From the NCBI RefSeq assembly GCF_024758705.1, contig NZ_CP096971.1, forward strand, positions 496,001-560,000: DNA of 64,000 nucleotides, in the 5' to 3' direction. Position 1 is the first letter of the stretch; every line of letters starts with the position of its first letter. Position numbers and translations under genes: made by a program. Below are positions 1 through 8,461 of this stretch, piece by piece. The notes beneath the pieces were generated by a model. It saw nothing but the letters and a program-made list of their open reading frames with translations, did no database searches and had not been told where the DNA came from. This DNA is from Sphingomonas sp. SUN019. Lineage in GTDB: Bacteria; Pseudomonadota; Alphaproteobacteria; Sphingomonadales; Sphingomonadaceae.

Positions 1-545
1 CGCTGCAGGAGAGCGGGTTCCGCAACAAAGTGGTGAGCCCCGCGGGCGCCTACGGCCTGATGCAGATCATGCCCGCCGCGGCGACCGATTACATGCGCGA
101 GCGCGGCATCAGTGTCGACAAGATCGCGCTGACCAAGCCGTCGACCAACATCGACATCGGGCAGCGGCATATCGAGCGGCTGCGCGACATGGGGTTAACG
201 CAAGGCCTGCTGCCGAAGGTGATCGCAGCGTATAACGCCGGGCCGAAGCCGGTGCAGGACTGGAACGCGCAGGTCCGCGATAACGGCGATCCGTTACTGT
301 ATATCGAGAGCATCCCGTATTGGGAGACGCGTGGGTATGTGACGACGGTGCTGCGCAATTACTGGATGTACGAATCGCAAGGCGGCAAGCCCGCCTCGGC
401 CAGCCGCACCGCGCTGGCGCAGGGGATGTGGCCGCGCTTTCCGGGGCTGCCGGGGGCGAGTGCGGTGCGGCTGAACGCGCAAGCCCCGCGGACCGCGACC
501 GCGAGCATCGCGGGCGAGACCGGCGGGGTCACGCTGGCGCGATAA
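1..545 (+). CDS. Lytic transglycosylase, SLT family (5' end outside window)
   Basis: The reading frame is open from the left edge, so the N-terminus (signal peptide and start) is missing. The first visible residues, LQESGF, contain the catalytic glutamate of the SLT/Slt70-type domain. They are followed by the family signature GAYGLMQIMP, then by AAYNAGP and by a Tyr-rich end of the fold (PYWETRGYV). The enzyme cleaves the MurNAc-GlcNAc bond of peptidoglycan in the periplasm, leaving 1,6-anhydro ends. The last 55 or so residues are Ala/Arg-rich and look disordered. A GC-rich hairpin pair follows the stop. The family is certain; which MltC/MltE/Slt subclass it belongs to cannot be told from the visible part. 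Confidence 0.88.
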   Translation, partial: LQESGFRNKVVSPAGAYGLMQIMPAAATDYMRERGISVDKIALTKPSTNIDIGQRHIERLRDMGLTQGLLPKVIAAYNAGPKPVQDWNAQVRDNGDPLLYIESIPYWETRGYVTTVLRNYWMYESQGGKPASASRTALAQGMWPRFPGLPGASAVRLNAQAPRTATASIAGETGGVTLAR

Positions 546-559
546 GTCGAAACCTGGAG

Positions 560-672
560 GCGGAACACCTCCCCGGCGAACGCCGGGGTCCAGTTGCACG
601 GTATTCAGTTGGCTGGGTCCGAATCTCGATCACAAGATTCGTTGAAACTGGACCCCGGCTTTCGCCGGGGTG
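560..672. repeat. Palindromic intergenic repeat pair
   Basis: Two GC-rich arms face each other. The left arm (about 565-597) carries CCCCGGCGAACGCCGGGG followed by TCCAGTT. The right arm (about 646-672) carries AACTGGA followed by CCCCGGCTTTCGCCGGGG. Each arm is itself a hairpin, and the two arms can also pair with each other. This is typical of dispersed extragenic palindromes in sphingomonads. It may end transcription of the transglycosylase gene. Confidence 0.75.
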
Positions 673-695
673 GAGATAGATGGTAGGCGATCGCC

Positions 696-1223
696 ATGCC
701 GATCGACGACACCCTGCCCTTCAAGCCCGTCCGCATCGCGGTGCTGACCGTCTCCGATACGCGCGGTCTCGCCGAGGACCGATCCGGCGACACGCTGATC
801 GCACGGCTGACCGACGCGGGGCATGAGCTGGCCGAGCGGCTGATCCTGAAGGACGATGCCGACGATATAGTCGCACAACTCCATCGCTGGATCGACGATC
901 CGGCGGTCGATTGCATCATCACCACCGGCGGGACGGGCGTTACCGGGCGCGATGTGACGCCCGAGTCCATTGAGCGGGTCGCCGACAAGATGATCCCCGG
1001 GTTCGGCGAACTGTTCCGCTGGCTGTCATTCCAAACGATCGGCACGTCGACGGTCCAGTCGCGCGCCTGCGCTTGTGTCGCGCGGGGCACGTATATCTTC
1101 GCGTTGCCCGGATCGACCGGCGCGGTGAAGGATGCGTGGGACGGGATATTCCGCGATCAGCTCGATAGCCGCCACCGGCCGTGCAATTTCGTCGAACTGA
1201 TGCCGCGGCTGCTGGAGCGTTAG
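696..1223 (+). CDS. moaB: Molybdenum cofactor biosynthesis protein MoaB
   Basis: This 175-residue protein of the MoaB/MogA fold adenylylates molybdopterin in the cytoplasmic molybdenum cofactor pathway. It shows TTGGTG with the following GRDVTPE (residues 76-90) and the second substrate-binding motif [13 protein letters not shown] (136-148). Length is normal for MoaB. The ATG at 696 is preceded by the end of the upstream palindromic repeat and has only a weak GGTAGG-like ribosome site. The gene is convergent with the PilZ gene and their stop codons overlap by 4 bp. No other moa or moe genes are nearby. Confidence 0.9.
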   Translation: MPIDDTLPFKPVRIAVLTVSDTRGLAEDRSGDTLIARLTDAGHELAERLILKDDADDIVAQLHRWIDDPAVDCIITTGGTGVTGRDVTPESIERVADKMIPGFGELFRWLSFQTIGTSTVQSRACACVARGTYIFALPGSTGAVKDAWDGIFRDQLDSRHRPCNFVELMPRLLER

Positions 1224-1552
1224 CAGACGCCGATCGTCAGCTTGCGCAGCACGCTGCGCTCGATCGGTTCGTCGAAGCGGCAGCCGGCGAGACCCCCGTT
1301 GCACCACACGACTGTCGCCGCGACCGGCAGGCCGCCGTCGAAACGAATCCATAGCCGCTCACCGGCGCTTTGCTGACTGTCGAGCGTCATGCGGCAACCG
1401 TAGATCGACAGGTCGTGCAACGTGGCTTCGTTCGCGACCTCGCCGTGGCGGCGCGTGGTGGCGCGACTCACGTGAACGCTCAGGCGACGAGTCTCCCGTC
1501 GCTCGATCCGTGCGGGCTCGACGCAGTTGAACTGGCTCGATCGTGTCGCCAT
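1220..1552 (-). CDS. PilZ-domain protein
   Basis: This is a single PilZ domain of about 110 residues. It carries the c-di-GMP-binding pattern RxxxR (RRETRR near residue 18) and a downstream D-L-S-x-x-G type motif ([10 protein letters not shown]). Family knowledge suggests it senses cyclic di-GMP and modulates motility, exopolysaccharide or envelope functions. I chose the ATG at 1552 because AGAGGGCC lies just upstream; an in-frame upstream ATG at 1594 would add 14 residues of no recognisable content. The partner is unknown. The gene overlaps the moaB stop on the opposite strand. Confidence 0.8.
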   Translation of the reverse strand: MATRSSQFNCVEPARIERRETRRLSVHVSRATTRRHGEVANEATLHDLSIYGCRMTLDSQQSAGERLWIRFDGGLPVAATVVWCNGGLAGCRFDEPIERSVLRKLTIGVC

Positions 1553-1652
1553 TGGCCCTCTTCTAAAGGCGTTATAGCGCGATTCGTACACCAAAGGGTT
1601 AACGCCGGCGCGTCGTTGTTCCTTTTATGTTCCGACTGGAATATAGTGGTGC

Positions 1653-2744
1653 ATGGCCAACGCCCGCCCGAGTCCCCGCCCGAGTCGCGGCGCAACGATC
1701 AATCGTGAGAGCGCGCGTTTCAATCTGCCGCAGACCGAGGCGGACGGTGACTGGCTCGATGCGCGCGACGAAATCGACGGCGCGCCGCCGCCGCTGCGGA
1801 CCAGCGTGACGGTCGAGCGGCCGAAGACGATCATCAGCCGCAACGTATCCCCCGACCTGCCGTTCGATCGCTCGATCAATCCGTATCGCGGCTGTGAGCA
1901 TGGCTGCATCTATTGCTTCGCGCGGCCGACCCACGCGTTCCACGATCTGTCGCCGGGGCTGGATTTCGAGACCAAGCTGTTCGCCAAACCCGATGCGGCG
2001 GCGTTGCTCCGCGCCGAATTGTCGAAGCCGTCCTACACGTGCGGGCCGATCGCGATGGGGACGAATACCGATCCGTATCAGCCGATCGAGCGTGAGTGGC
2101 GCGTGACGCGCGGGGTGATCGAGGTGCTGGCGGAATGCGATCATCCGCTCGTCATCACCACCAAATCCGATCGCGTGGTGCGCGACATCGATCTGCTCGG
2201 CCCCATGGCGGCGAAGGGGCTGGTGGCGGTGGCGATCTCGGTCACGTCGCTCGACTCGCGCATCGCGATGACGATCGAGCCGCGCGCGCCGCATCCCGAA
2301 CGGCGGCTGACTGCGGTGCGGCGGCTGAGCGACGCGGGCATCCCGATTTATGTGAACATGGCCCCGGTGATCCCGGCGATCACTGATCATGAGGTGGAGG
2401 CGATCGTCGCGCGCGCGGCCGAGGCGGGCGCGCTGGGGGTGTCGTTCATCCCGGTGCGCCTGCCGTGGGAAGTCGCGCCGTTGTTCCGTGCATGGCTCGA
2501 CGAACATTTTCCCGATCGCGCGGGGAAGGTCATGGCGACGATCCAGTCGCTGCGCGGGGGCGAGCGCGACAATGATCCGGGGTTCTTCACGCGGATGCGC
2601 GGGCAAGGGCCGTGGGGGGAGTTGCTGCGGGCGCGGTTCCTGATCGCGCGGAAGCGGAGCGGGATCGACCGTAACCGGGAGAAAATGCGGTTGCGGACCG
2701 ACCTTTTCCGCCCGCCGCGGGGGGATCAGGGGGAGTTGTTTTGA
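1653..2744 (+). CDS. PA0069-family radical SAM protein
   Basis: This 363-residue radical SAM enzyme has the 4Fe-4S-binding pattern CxxxCxxC at Cys81, Cys85 and Cys88 (CEHGCIYC), preceded by SINPYRG. This spacing and the GTNTDPYQP and MAPVIPAITD segments fit the PA0069/spore-photoproduct-lyase-like group. The reaction is not established for this group. It stands alone between a divergent PilZ gene and convergent dnaE, and a palindromic repeat separates it from the latter. The Arg-rich N-terminus (residues 1-20) suggests the true start could lie slightly downstream. Confidence 0.85.
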   Translation: MANARPSPRPSRGATINRESARFNLPQTEADGDWLDARDEIDGAPPPLRTSVTVERPKTIISRNVSPDLPFDRSINPYRGCEHGCIYCFARPTHAFHDLSPGLDFETKLFAKPDAAALLRAELSKPSYTCGPIAMGTNTDPYQPIEREWRVTRGVIEVLAECDHPLVITTKSDRVVRDIDLLGPMAAKGLVAVAISVTSLDSRIAMTIEPRAPHPERRLTAVRRLSDAGIPIYVNMAPVIPAITDHEVEAIVARAAEAGALGVSFIPVRLPWEVAPLFRAWLDEHFPDRAGKVMATIQSLRGGERDNDPGFFTRMRGQGPWGELLRARFLIARKRSGIDRNREKMRLRTDLFRPPRGDQGELF

Positions 2745-2749
2745 GAGCC

Positions 2750-2881
2750 AATCCTCCCCGGCACGGGGAGGGGGACCGTCGCCGAAGGCGATGGTGGAGG
2801 GGCAGCCAAGCAATGCTGGCCTTTGTCGCTGCCCCTCCGTCAGCCTTTCGGGCTGCCACCTCCCCGTTCCGGGGAGGAGCG
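2750..2881. repeat. Palindromic repeat, CCTCCCCG...CGGGGAGG family, copy 1
   Basis: Two inverted arms (2750-2771 and 2858-2881) each form a CTCCCCGG/CCGGGGAG-type hairpin and flank a less conserved core of alternating GGAGGGGCAGCC and GGCTGCC blocks. It lies between two convergent genes (radical SAM and dnaE) and may act as a bidirectional terminator. Copies 2 and 3 are at 6446-6572 and 8331-8456. A degenerate half copy is at about 10158-10199. Confidence 0.8.
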
Positions 2882-2906
2882 ACACTGTCTGAATAACGAT
2901 GTAGCC

Positions 2907-5900
2907 TCAGCCCACGAGTGCCAGCCTTGCCTCCGATGCCTTCATCGCGACCGCGGTCACCCCCGGCAGATGCTCGATATGCGTCACCAGTTCGGCGTCG
3001 AGCAGGAAATCGCGGCCTATCAGCAGCGTCGCTATCCCACCGTCAGGCAGCGGCGTCAGCAGCCGCACCTCGCCGCGCGCGCCGCGATGGTCGGCGAGCA
3101 CATAGGCCAGCGACGTGACGTCGAAGCCCTCGGACACCGCGATCTCCACCGTGAAGCGCGCGTTCGACGCCAATCCCTCGAAGGGCTGGATGCGCTTTAC
3201 GGTCACGCGGGGCTGTTCCTCACCGGGGCGGCGGTCGAGTTCGACCGTGGCGAGGCCGCAGCCGCCGGCCTTCGCGGCTTCCTCCAGATCGTTGGCGACG
3301 GCGTCGTCGAAGCAGGTCGCGACGAACTGGCCGCTCTGGTCGCTGAGCGTGGCCATCATATAGCGTTTCCCGCGCGCGGAGGTGCGCCAGCGCGCGTCTT
3401 CGACCAGCACCGCCATCGTCGCGCCTGCGCGCGTCCCGTCGTCGGGGATGGCGAGCGCGGCGAGCGCGCCGAACTGCCGCGCGCCGTGCGCTTTGGCGAG
3501 ATGCGCGTGGCGGTCGACGGGGTGCGCGGAGAAATAGAAGCCGTACGCCTCCTTTTCCTGCTCCATCCGCTCGGCGACGGTCCAGCGTGTGGAGGTCGAC
3601 AGCTTGATCGAATCACCCGCGCCGGTCGCTTCGCCGAACAGGCCGCCCTGTCCGCTGGTCTTCGCGTCATGCGCCCGCGCAGCGACCGCGAGCATTGTTT
3701 CGGCGACTGCGAACACCGCCGCGCGATTGGCGCTGAGCGCGTCGAACGCGCCCGCGGCGGCGAGCGTTTCGAGCTGGCGCTTGTTGATCAGCCGCGGATC
3801 GACGCGGTGCGCGAGGTCGTCGAGGCTGGCGAACGCGCCCGACGCTTCGCGTTCGAGCACGAGTTTCTCCATTGCCCCCTCCCCGACCGATTTCAGCGCG
3901 GCCAGCGCGTAGCGCACCGCGAGGCCGTCCTCATGCGGTTCGACGTCGAATTCGGCCTGGCTGCGGTTGATGTCGGGCGGCAGGCATTTGACGCCGAGCC
4001 GCCGCATATCGTCGCAGAAAATCGCCAGCTTATCCGTCAGATGCAGGTCGTAGCACATCGAGGCTGCGAAGAATTCGGCCGGATGATGCGCCTTCAGCCA
4101 TGCGGTTTGATAGGCGAGCAGGGCATAGGCCGCGGCGTGGCTCTTGTTGAAGCCGTAACCCGCGAACTTGTCGATCAGATCGAAGAGTTCGTTGGCCTTG
4201 GCCTTCGGGATGTTGTTGGTCGTCGCGCAGCCCTCGACGAAGCCGGCGCGCTGCGCGTCCATTTCGGCCTTCACCTTCTTGCCCATCGCGCGGCGGAGCA
4301 GGTCGGCGCCGCCGAGCGAGAAGCCCGCCAGGATCTGCGCGGCCTGCATCACCTGTTCCTGATAGACGAAGATGCCGTAGGTCTCGTTCAGGATCGGTTC
4401 GAGCAGAGCATGAGGGTATTCAATATCTTCCGCGCCATTCTTGCGACGGCCGAACATCGGAATATTGTCCATCGGCCCTGGCCGGTAGAGCGATACCAGC
4501 GCGATGATGTCACCGAAATTGGACGGCTTCACCGCCGACAGCGTGCGCCGCATCCCTTCCGATTCAAGCTGAAATACGCCGACCGTGTCGCCACGCTGGA
4601 GCAAAGCGTACACCGCGGGATCGTCCCATGCGAGCGCATCGAGATCGATCGAAACCCCCCGCTTCGCCAGCAGTTGCACCGCCTTTTTCAGCACTGACAA
4701 CGTCTTCAGACCGAGGAAGTCGAACTTCACCAACCCGGCGCCCTCGACATATTTCATGTCGAATTGCGTGACAGGCATGTCGGAGCGCGGATCGCGATAA
4801 AGCGGGACGAGTTGCGCCAGCGGACGATCGCCGATCACGACGCCCGCGGCATGGGTGGAGGAATGCCGCGGCAACCCCTCCAGTTTCATCGCGAGGTCAA
4901 GAAGCCGCCGTACCCCATTGTCATTGGCGTATTCCTTCGCCAGTTCGCCGACGCCGTTCAGCGCGCGATCCAGCGTCCATGGATCGGTCGGGTGGTTGGG
5001 AACCAGCTTGGCGAGCCGGTCGACCTGCCCATAGCTCATCTGCAGCACGCGGCCGGTGTCCTTCAACACCGCACGCGCCTTCAGCTTTCCGAAGGTGATG
5101 ATCTGCGCGACCTGATCGCGGCCGTATTTTTCCTGCACGTAGCGGATGACCTCGCCGCGGCGGGTTTCGCAGAAATCGATGTCGAAATCGGGCATCGATA
5201 CGCGTTCGGGATTGAGGAAGCGTTCGAACAGCAGGCCAAGCTTCATCGGATCGAGATCGGTGATCGTCAGCGACCAGGCGACGACCGACCCCGCGCCGGA
5301 ACCGCGCCCCGGCCCGACCGGAATGTCGTGATCCTTCGCCCATTTGATGAAATCGGCGACGATCAGGAAATAACCGGGGAATCCCATCTGAATGATGACG
5401 TCGAGTTCGAAATCGAGCCGCGCGCGATACTCGGCGCGCCAGTCGCCCTCACCCGCCAGCCCCAGTTCCTCGATCCGGTCGAGCCGCACCTCAAGCCCGG
5501 CGTGAGCATCGCGGAGCAATAGCAGCGATTCGCCCTCACGGTCGCCGGCGAGGCTGGGGAGGATCGGCTTGCGCTTCGGCGCAGCGACCGCGCAGCGTTG
5601 CGCGACGACGAGGGTGTTGGCGATCACCTCGGGCAAATCGGCAAACAGCGCCTGCATCGTTGCGGCGGGCTTCATCCACGCTTCGGGCGAACTGCGCAGG
5701 CGATCGTCGCTTTCGACATAGGTCGAATGCGCGATGCACAGCATGGCGTCATGCGCGTCGCCGAAATCGGATTCGGCGAAGCAGCACGGGTTGGTGGCGA
5801 CAAGCGGGAGGCCGCGGTCGTAGGCCAAGTCGATCAGGTGCGCCTCGGCGGCCATTTCGGTCGCATCGTGGCGGCGAACGAGTTCTACGAACAGGCGGTC

Positions 5901-6401
5901 GGGGAACAGTGCCTGCAAGCGGTCAGCATAGGTGCGCGCGGCGTCGGGCTGGTCCTCGGCGAACAGCCGCGCCAGCGCCCCCTCCCCGCCCGCAGTGAGC
6001 GCGAGAAGGCCGCCGGTACGGCCCTTCAACGCGGCGAAATCGACATGCGGGGCCTGATCGATCGGGCGGTCGAGGTGCGCGCGGCTGACCAAAGCGCAGA
6101 GATTGTCGTAGCCGGTGTCGTCCTGCGCATAGAGCGCCAGCCAGTCGAGTTGCGGGGAAACGCCATCGGGCCGGTCGGGCCGCGCGACGCCCAGCATCGC
6201 GCCGATGATCGGCTGCACGCCCTTGTCGAACGCGGCGTCGGAGAACGCCATCGCGGCGTAAAGCCCGTTGCGATCGGTGAGCGCGGCGGCGGGAAAGCCC
6301 AGCTTCGCGGCCTGCACCGCGATCGCCTTCGGCTCGATCGCGCCGTCGAGCATCGTGTAACAGGAGAAATTGCGGAGGGGGACGAACCCGGAATGCGGCA
6401 T
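2907..6401 (-). CDS. dnaE: DNA polymerase III subunit alpha
   Basis: This 1164-residue replicative polymerase catalytic subunit begins with a PHP domain (about residues 5-270). The palm carries the metal-binding aspartates in PDFDIDFC (Asp407, Asp409) and Asp561 in KFDFLGL. The fingers include GRGSGAGS (366-372), and helix-hairpin-helix and OB-fold regions follow. The length matches E. coli DnaE. The PHP motif reads PLRNFSCYTMLDG, so the first metal-ligand histidine is replaced; it is probably proofreading-inactive and dependent on a separate epsilon subunit, as in other DnaE1 proteins. The ATG at 6401 has no obvious Shine-Dalgarno. The gene is flanked on both sides by palindromic repeats. 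Confidence 0.97.
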   Translation of the reverse strand: MPHSGFVPLRNFSCYTMLDGAIEPKAIAVQAAKLGFPAAALTDRNGLYAAMAFSDAAFDKGVQPIIGAMLGVARPDRPDGVSPQLDWLALYAQDDTGYDNLCALVSRAHLDRPIDQAPHVDFAALKGRTGGLLALTAGGEGALARLFAEDQPDAARTYADRLQALFPDRLFVELVRRHDATEMAAEAHLIDLAYDRGLPLVATNPCCFAESDFGDAHDAMLCIAHSTYVESDDRLRSSPEAWMKPAATMQALFADLPEVIANTLVVAQRCAVAAPKRKPILPSLAGDREGESLLLLRDAHAGLEVRLDRIEELGLAGEGDWRAEYRARLDFELDVIIQMGFPGYFLIVADFIKWAKDHDIPVGPGRGSGAGSVVAWSLTITDLDPMKLGLLFERFLNPERVSMPDFDIDFCETRRGEVIRYVQEKYGRDQVAQIITFGKLKARAVLKDTGRVLQMSYGQVDRLAKLVPNHPTDPWTLDRALNGVGELAKEYANDNGVRRLLDLAMKLEGLPRHSSTHAAGVVIGDRPLAQLVPLYRDPRSDMPVTQFDMKYVEGAGLVKFDFLGLKTLSVLKKAVQLLAKRGVSIDLDALAWDDPAVYALLQRGDTVGVFQLESEGMRRTLSAVKPSNFGDIIALVSLYRPGPMDNIPMFGRRKNGAEDIEYPHALLEPILNETYGIFVYQEQVMQAAQILAGFSLGGADLLRRAMGKKVKAEMDAQRAGFVEGCATTNNIPKAKANELFDLIDKFAGYGFNKSHAAAYALLAYQTAWLKAHHPAEFFAASMCYDLHLTDKLAIFCDDMRRLGVKCLPPDINRSQAEFDVEPHEDGLAVRYALAALKSVGEGAMEKLVLEREASGAFASLDDLAHRVDPRLINKRQLETLAAAGAFDALSANRAAVFAVAETMLAVAARAHDAKTSGQGGLFGEATGAGDSIKLSTSTRWTVAERMEQEKEAYGFYFSAHPVDRHAHLAKAHGARQFGALAALAIPDDGTRAGATMAVLVEDARWRTSARGKRYMMATLSDQSGQFVATCFDDAVANDLEEAAKAGGCGLATVELDRRPGEEQPRVTVKRIQPFEGLASNARFTVEIAVSEGFDVTSLAYVLADHRGARGEVRLLTPLPDGGIATLLIGRDFLLDAELVTHIEHLPGVTAVAMKASEARLALVG

Positions 6402-6445
6402 TCGGGAGGTTATGGGACGACGGGCGCGATTCGGGAACCGCTAAA

Positions 6446-6572
6446 GTCCTCCCCGGCACGGGGAGGTGGCGCGCCGAAGGCGTGACGGAGGGGGTGTGCC
6501 GCGAGCGATCCACTTGCGGCACACCCCCTCCACCAGCCTGCGGCTGGTCCCCCTCCCCGTTCCGGGGAGGAA
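6446..6572. repeat. Palindromic repeat, CCTCCCCG...CGGGGAGG family, copy 2
   Basis: The left arm (about 6449-6467) and right arm (about 6550-6571) are hairpins of the same family as copy 1. The interior contains CAGCCTGCGGCTG and blocks of CCCCCTCCACC. It fills the gap between the gpx stop and the dnaE start, so any dnaE promoter must lie in or beside it. Confidence 0.8.
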
Positions 6573-7052
6573 TTAGAGAAGCTTCGTGATGTCGCTCTCG
6601 ATGTCTTCCGGCTTCGTCGTGGGGGCGTAGCGCGCCACCACTTCGCCGCCGCGGTTTACGAGGAATTTGGTGAAATTCCACTTGATCGCCTTCGACCCCA
6701 GCAGCCCCGGCGCGTCCGATTTCAGCCGGTCGAACAAGGGATCGGCGTTGGGGCCGTTGACGTCGACCTTGGCGAAAACGGGGAAGGTCACGTCATAGGT
6801 CAACGTGCAGAAATTGGCGATTTCCGCAGCGTCGCCGGGTTCCTGCGCGCCGAACTGGTTGCACGGGAAGGCCAGCACTTCGAAGCCCTGTCCGCCGAAC
6901 TTGCGGTGCAGCGCCTCCAGCCCCTCATATTGCGGGGTGAAGCCGCATTTCGACGCGGTGTTGACGATCAGCAGCACCTTTCCGCGCCACGTGTCGAGCG
7001 AGGCCGGGCCGCCGTCCGCCGCCTTGACCTCGAAATCGGTGATCGCGTTCAT
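6573..7052 (-). CDS. Glutathione peroxidase family protein (thiol peroxidase)
   Basis: This 159-residue Cys-type GPx reduces peroxides with glutathione or, more often in bacteria, thioredoxin. The catalytic set is visible: Cys36 in NTASKCGF, Gln70 in NQFGAQEPG and Trp125 in IKWNFTKF. Cys82 lies where the resolving cysteine of thioredoxin-dependent members sits. The ATG at 7052 overlaps the stop of the upstream acetyltransferase gene (ATGA), so translation is coupled. It is the last gene of the lolC-lolD-GNAT-gpx unit, and no signal peptide is seen. Confidence 0.93.
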   Translation of the reverse strand: MNAITDFEVKAADGGPASLDTWRGKVLLIVNTASKCGFTPQYEGLEALHRKFGGQGFEVLAFPCNQFGAQEPGDAAEIANFCTLTYDVTFPVFAKVDVNGPNADPLFDRLKSDAPGLLGSKAIKWNFTKFLVNRGGEVVARYAPTTKPEDIESDITKLL

Positions 7053-7657
7053 CGTGCCTGCCCCCGCAACAAAAGATGATCGAGGTTCGCACGCACCCCG
7101 GGCCATTCGCAAGCGATGATCGAATAGACCACGAGATCGCGGACGCGGCCGTCCATCAGCTGGTGTGAGCGCAGCACGCCGTCACGCTTCGCGCCCAGCC
7201 GTTCGATTGCGCGTTGCGAAGCGCGGTTGAACCAGTCGGTACGGATCTGGACGACCTGACAGCCGAGCGTGTCGAAGGCGTAGCCGAGCAGCAGTTTCTT
7301 CGCCTCGCTATTCAGGCCCGAGCGCTGGACCGATTTCGCATAGAACGTGCCGCCAATCTCGACCCGGCGGTGCTGCTCGCTCATCCGCATCAGGCGGGTC
7401 ATGCCGACGAGTTTGCCGTCAGGGGTTTCTACTGCGAACGGCATCGCACGGCCGAAATCTCGTTCCTTCAGCGCCGCGGCGATGAACGCGTCGGGATTGG
7501 TCAGCGCGGAAACATTGGCGAAAAACAATTGCGTCAGGTCGCCGTCGGCTGCGGCGATGGCGAGCGCTTCGCTGTCTTCGGGGGTGAGCGGGCGGAGGGT
7601 GACGTGATCGCCGACGAGCGTCGGGGTATCGCGCCAGGGGTTCGCCCTTTCTTCCAT
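7049..7657 (-). CDS. GNAT-family N-acetyltransferase (RimJ/RimL-like)
   Basis: This 202-residue protein has the RimJ/RimL-type acetyltransferase fold. It shows an N-terminal TLRPLTPED segment, a central strand (VEIGGTFYAKSVQRSGLNSE) and the late helix motif NRASQRAIERLGAKRDGVLR that binds acetyl-CoA and substrate. Such enzymes acetylate protein N-termini, amino acids or small metabolites; the substrate cannot be inferred here. Its ATG directly abuts the TAA of lolD, and its TGA overlaps the gpx start, placing it in the middle of a tightly packed operon. Confidence 0.88.
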   Translation of the reverse strand: MEERANPWRDTPTLVGDHVTLRPLTPEDSEALAIAAADGDLTQLFFANVSALTNPDAFIAAALKERDFGRAMPFAVETPDGKLVGMTRLMRMSEQHRRVEIGGTFYAKSVQRSGLNSEAKKLLLGYAFDTLGCQVVQIRTDWFNRASQRAIERLGAKRDGVLRSHQLMDGRVRDLVVYSIIACEWPGVRANLDHLLLRGQAR

Positions 7658-8329
7658 TTATTGCAGCGTGCCGTCGTGGAGGCGGACGACCCGGTCCATC
7701 TTGGCTGCAAGCCGCTCGTTGTGCGTCGCGACGAGCGCGGCGGAGCCTTCCTCACGCACCAGCCGCAGAAATTCGGCCAGCACGACGTCGGCGGTATGTT
7801 CGTCGAGATTGCCGGTCGGTTCGTCGGCCAGGATCAGCGCCGGGCGGTTGGCAAGCGCGCGCGCGACCGCCACACGCTGCTGCTCGCCGCCAGAAAGCTG
7901 GCTCGGCCGGTGCGTCAGGCGGTGGCCCAGACCCAGCGCGGTGAGCAACGACGCCGCGCGATCGTCGGCGGCGGCGCGTTCGGCGCCGTGGACCAGCTGC
8001 GGAAGGACGACGTTTTCCAGCGCGTTGAAGTCGGGCAGCAGATGGTGGAACTGATAGACGAAGCCGAGCTGGTCGCGGCGCACGATCGTGCGGCCGTGCG
8101 CATCGAGCTTCGCCGCTTCCTCACCCGCGATGCGGATAGATCCTTCGAAGCCGCCTTCGAGCAGGCCGACCGCCTGCAACAGCGTCGATTTGCCCGAGCC
8201 GGAGGGGCCGAGCAGCGCGACGATCTCGCCCGGCGCAACGGTCAGGTCGACGCCGCGCAGGACGTGGATGGTCTCCTCGCCTTGCGTGAAGCTGCGCGCG
8301 AGGGCGGTGGTCTGGAGGACGGCGCTCAC
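7658..8329 (-). CDS. lolD: Lipoprotein-releasing ABC transporter ATPase LolD
   Basis: This 223-residue ABC ATPase powers extraction of outer-membrane lipoproteins from the inner membrane with LolC/E. It shows Walker [10 protein letters not shown] (about 41-49), the signature LSGGEQQRV, Walker [13 protein letters not shown] and the H-loop ATHNER. I chose the GTG at 8329 because GGGGAGGAATT lies directly upstream; that ribosome site is the end of palindromic repeat copy 3. A longer version would translate the repeat. The gene lies downstream of lolC/E and abuts the GNAT gene. Confidence 0.93.
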   Translation of the reverse strand: MSAVLQTTALARSFTQGEETIHVLRGVDLTVAPGEIVALLGPSGSGKSTLLQAVGLLEGGFEGSIRIAGEEAAKLDAHGRTIVRRDQLGFVYQFHHLLPDFNALENVVLPQLVHGAERAAADDRAASLLTALGLGHRLTHRPSQLSGGEQQRVAVARALANRPALILADEPTGNLDEHTADVVLAEFLRLVREEGSAALVATHNERLAAKMDRVVRLHDGTLQ

Positions 8330-8330
8330 A

Positions 8331-8456
8331 ATTCCTCCCCGGAACGGGGAGGTGGCGCGCGCAGCGCGACGGAGGGGCAGCCACAAAGGACAGCACTGCT
8401 TGGCTGCCCCTCGACCAGCCTGCGGCTGGTCCCCCTTCCCGTTCCGGGGAGGAATT
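8331..8456. repeat. Palindromic repeat, CCTCCCCG...CGGGGAGG family, copy 3
   Basis: The arms at 8332-8352 and about 8433-8456 are nearly perfect inverted copies (AATTCCTCCCCGGAACGGGG and its complement). The interior carries GGGGCAGCC and GGCTGCCCC plus CAGCCTGCGGCTG. It separates lolC/E from lolD inside one operon and its minus-strand end is the ribosome-binding site of lolD. Confidence 0.82.
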
Positions 8457-8461
8457 GAAAA

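Noticed and set aside
2823..4697. Long plus-strand open frame (624 codons) across dnaE
   Set aside because: It is the antisense shadow of dnaE, with Arg/Gly/His-rich composition and no domains; dnaE motifs on the minus strand are unambiguous.
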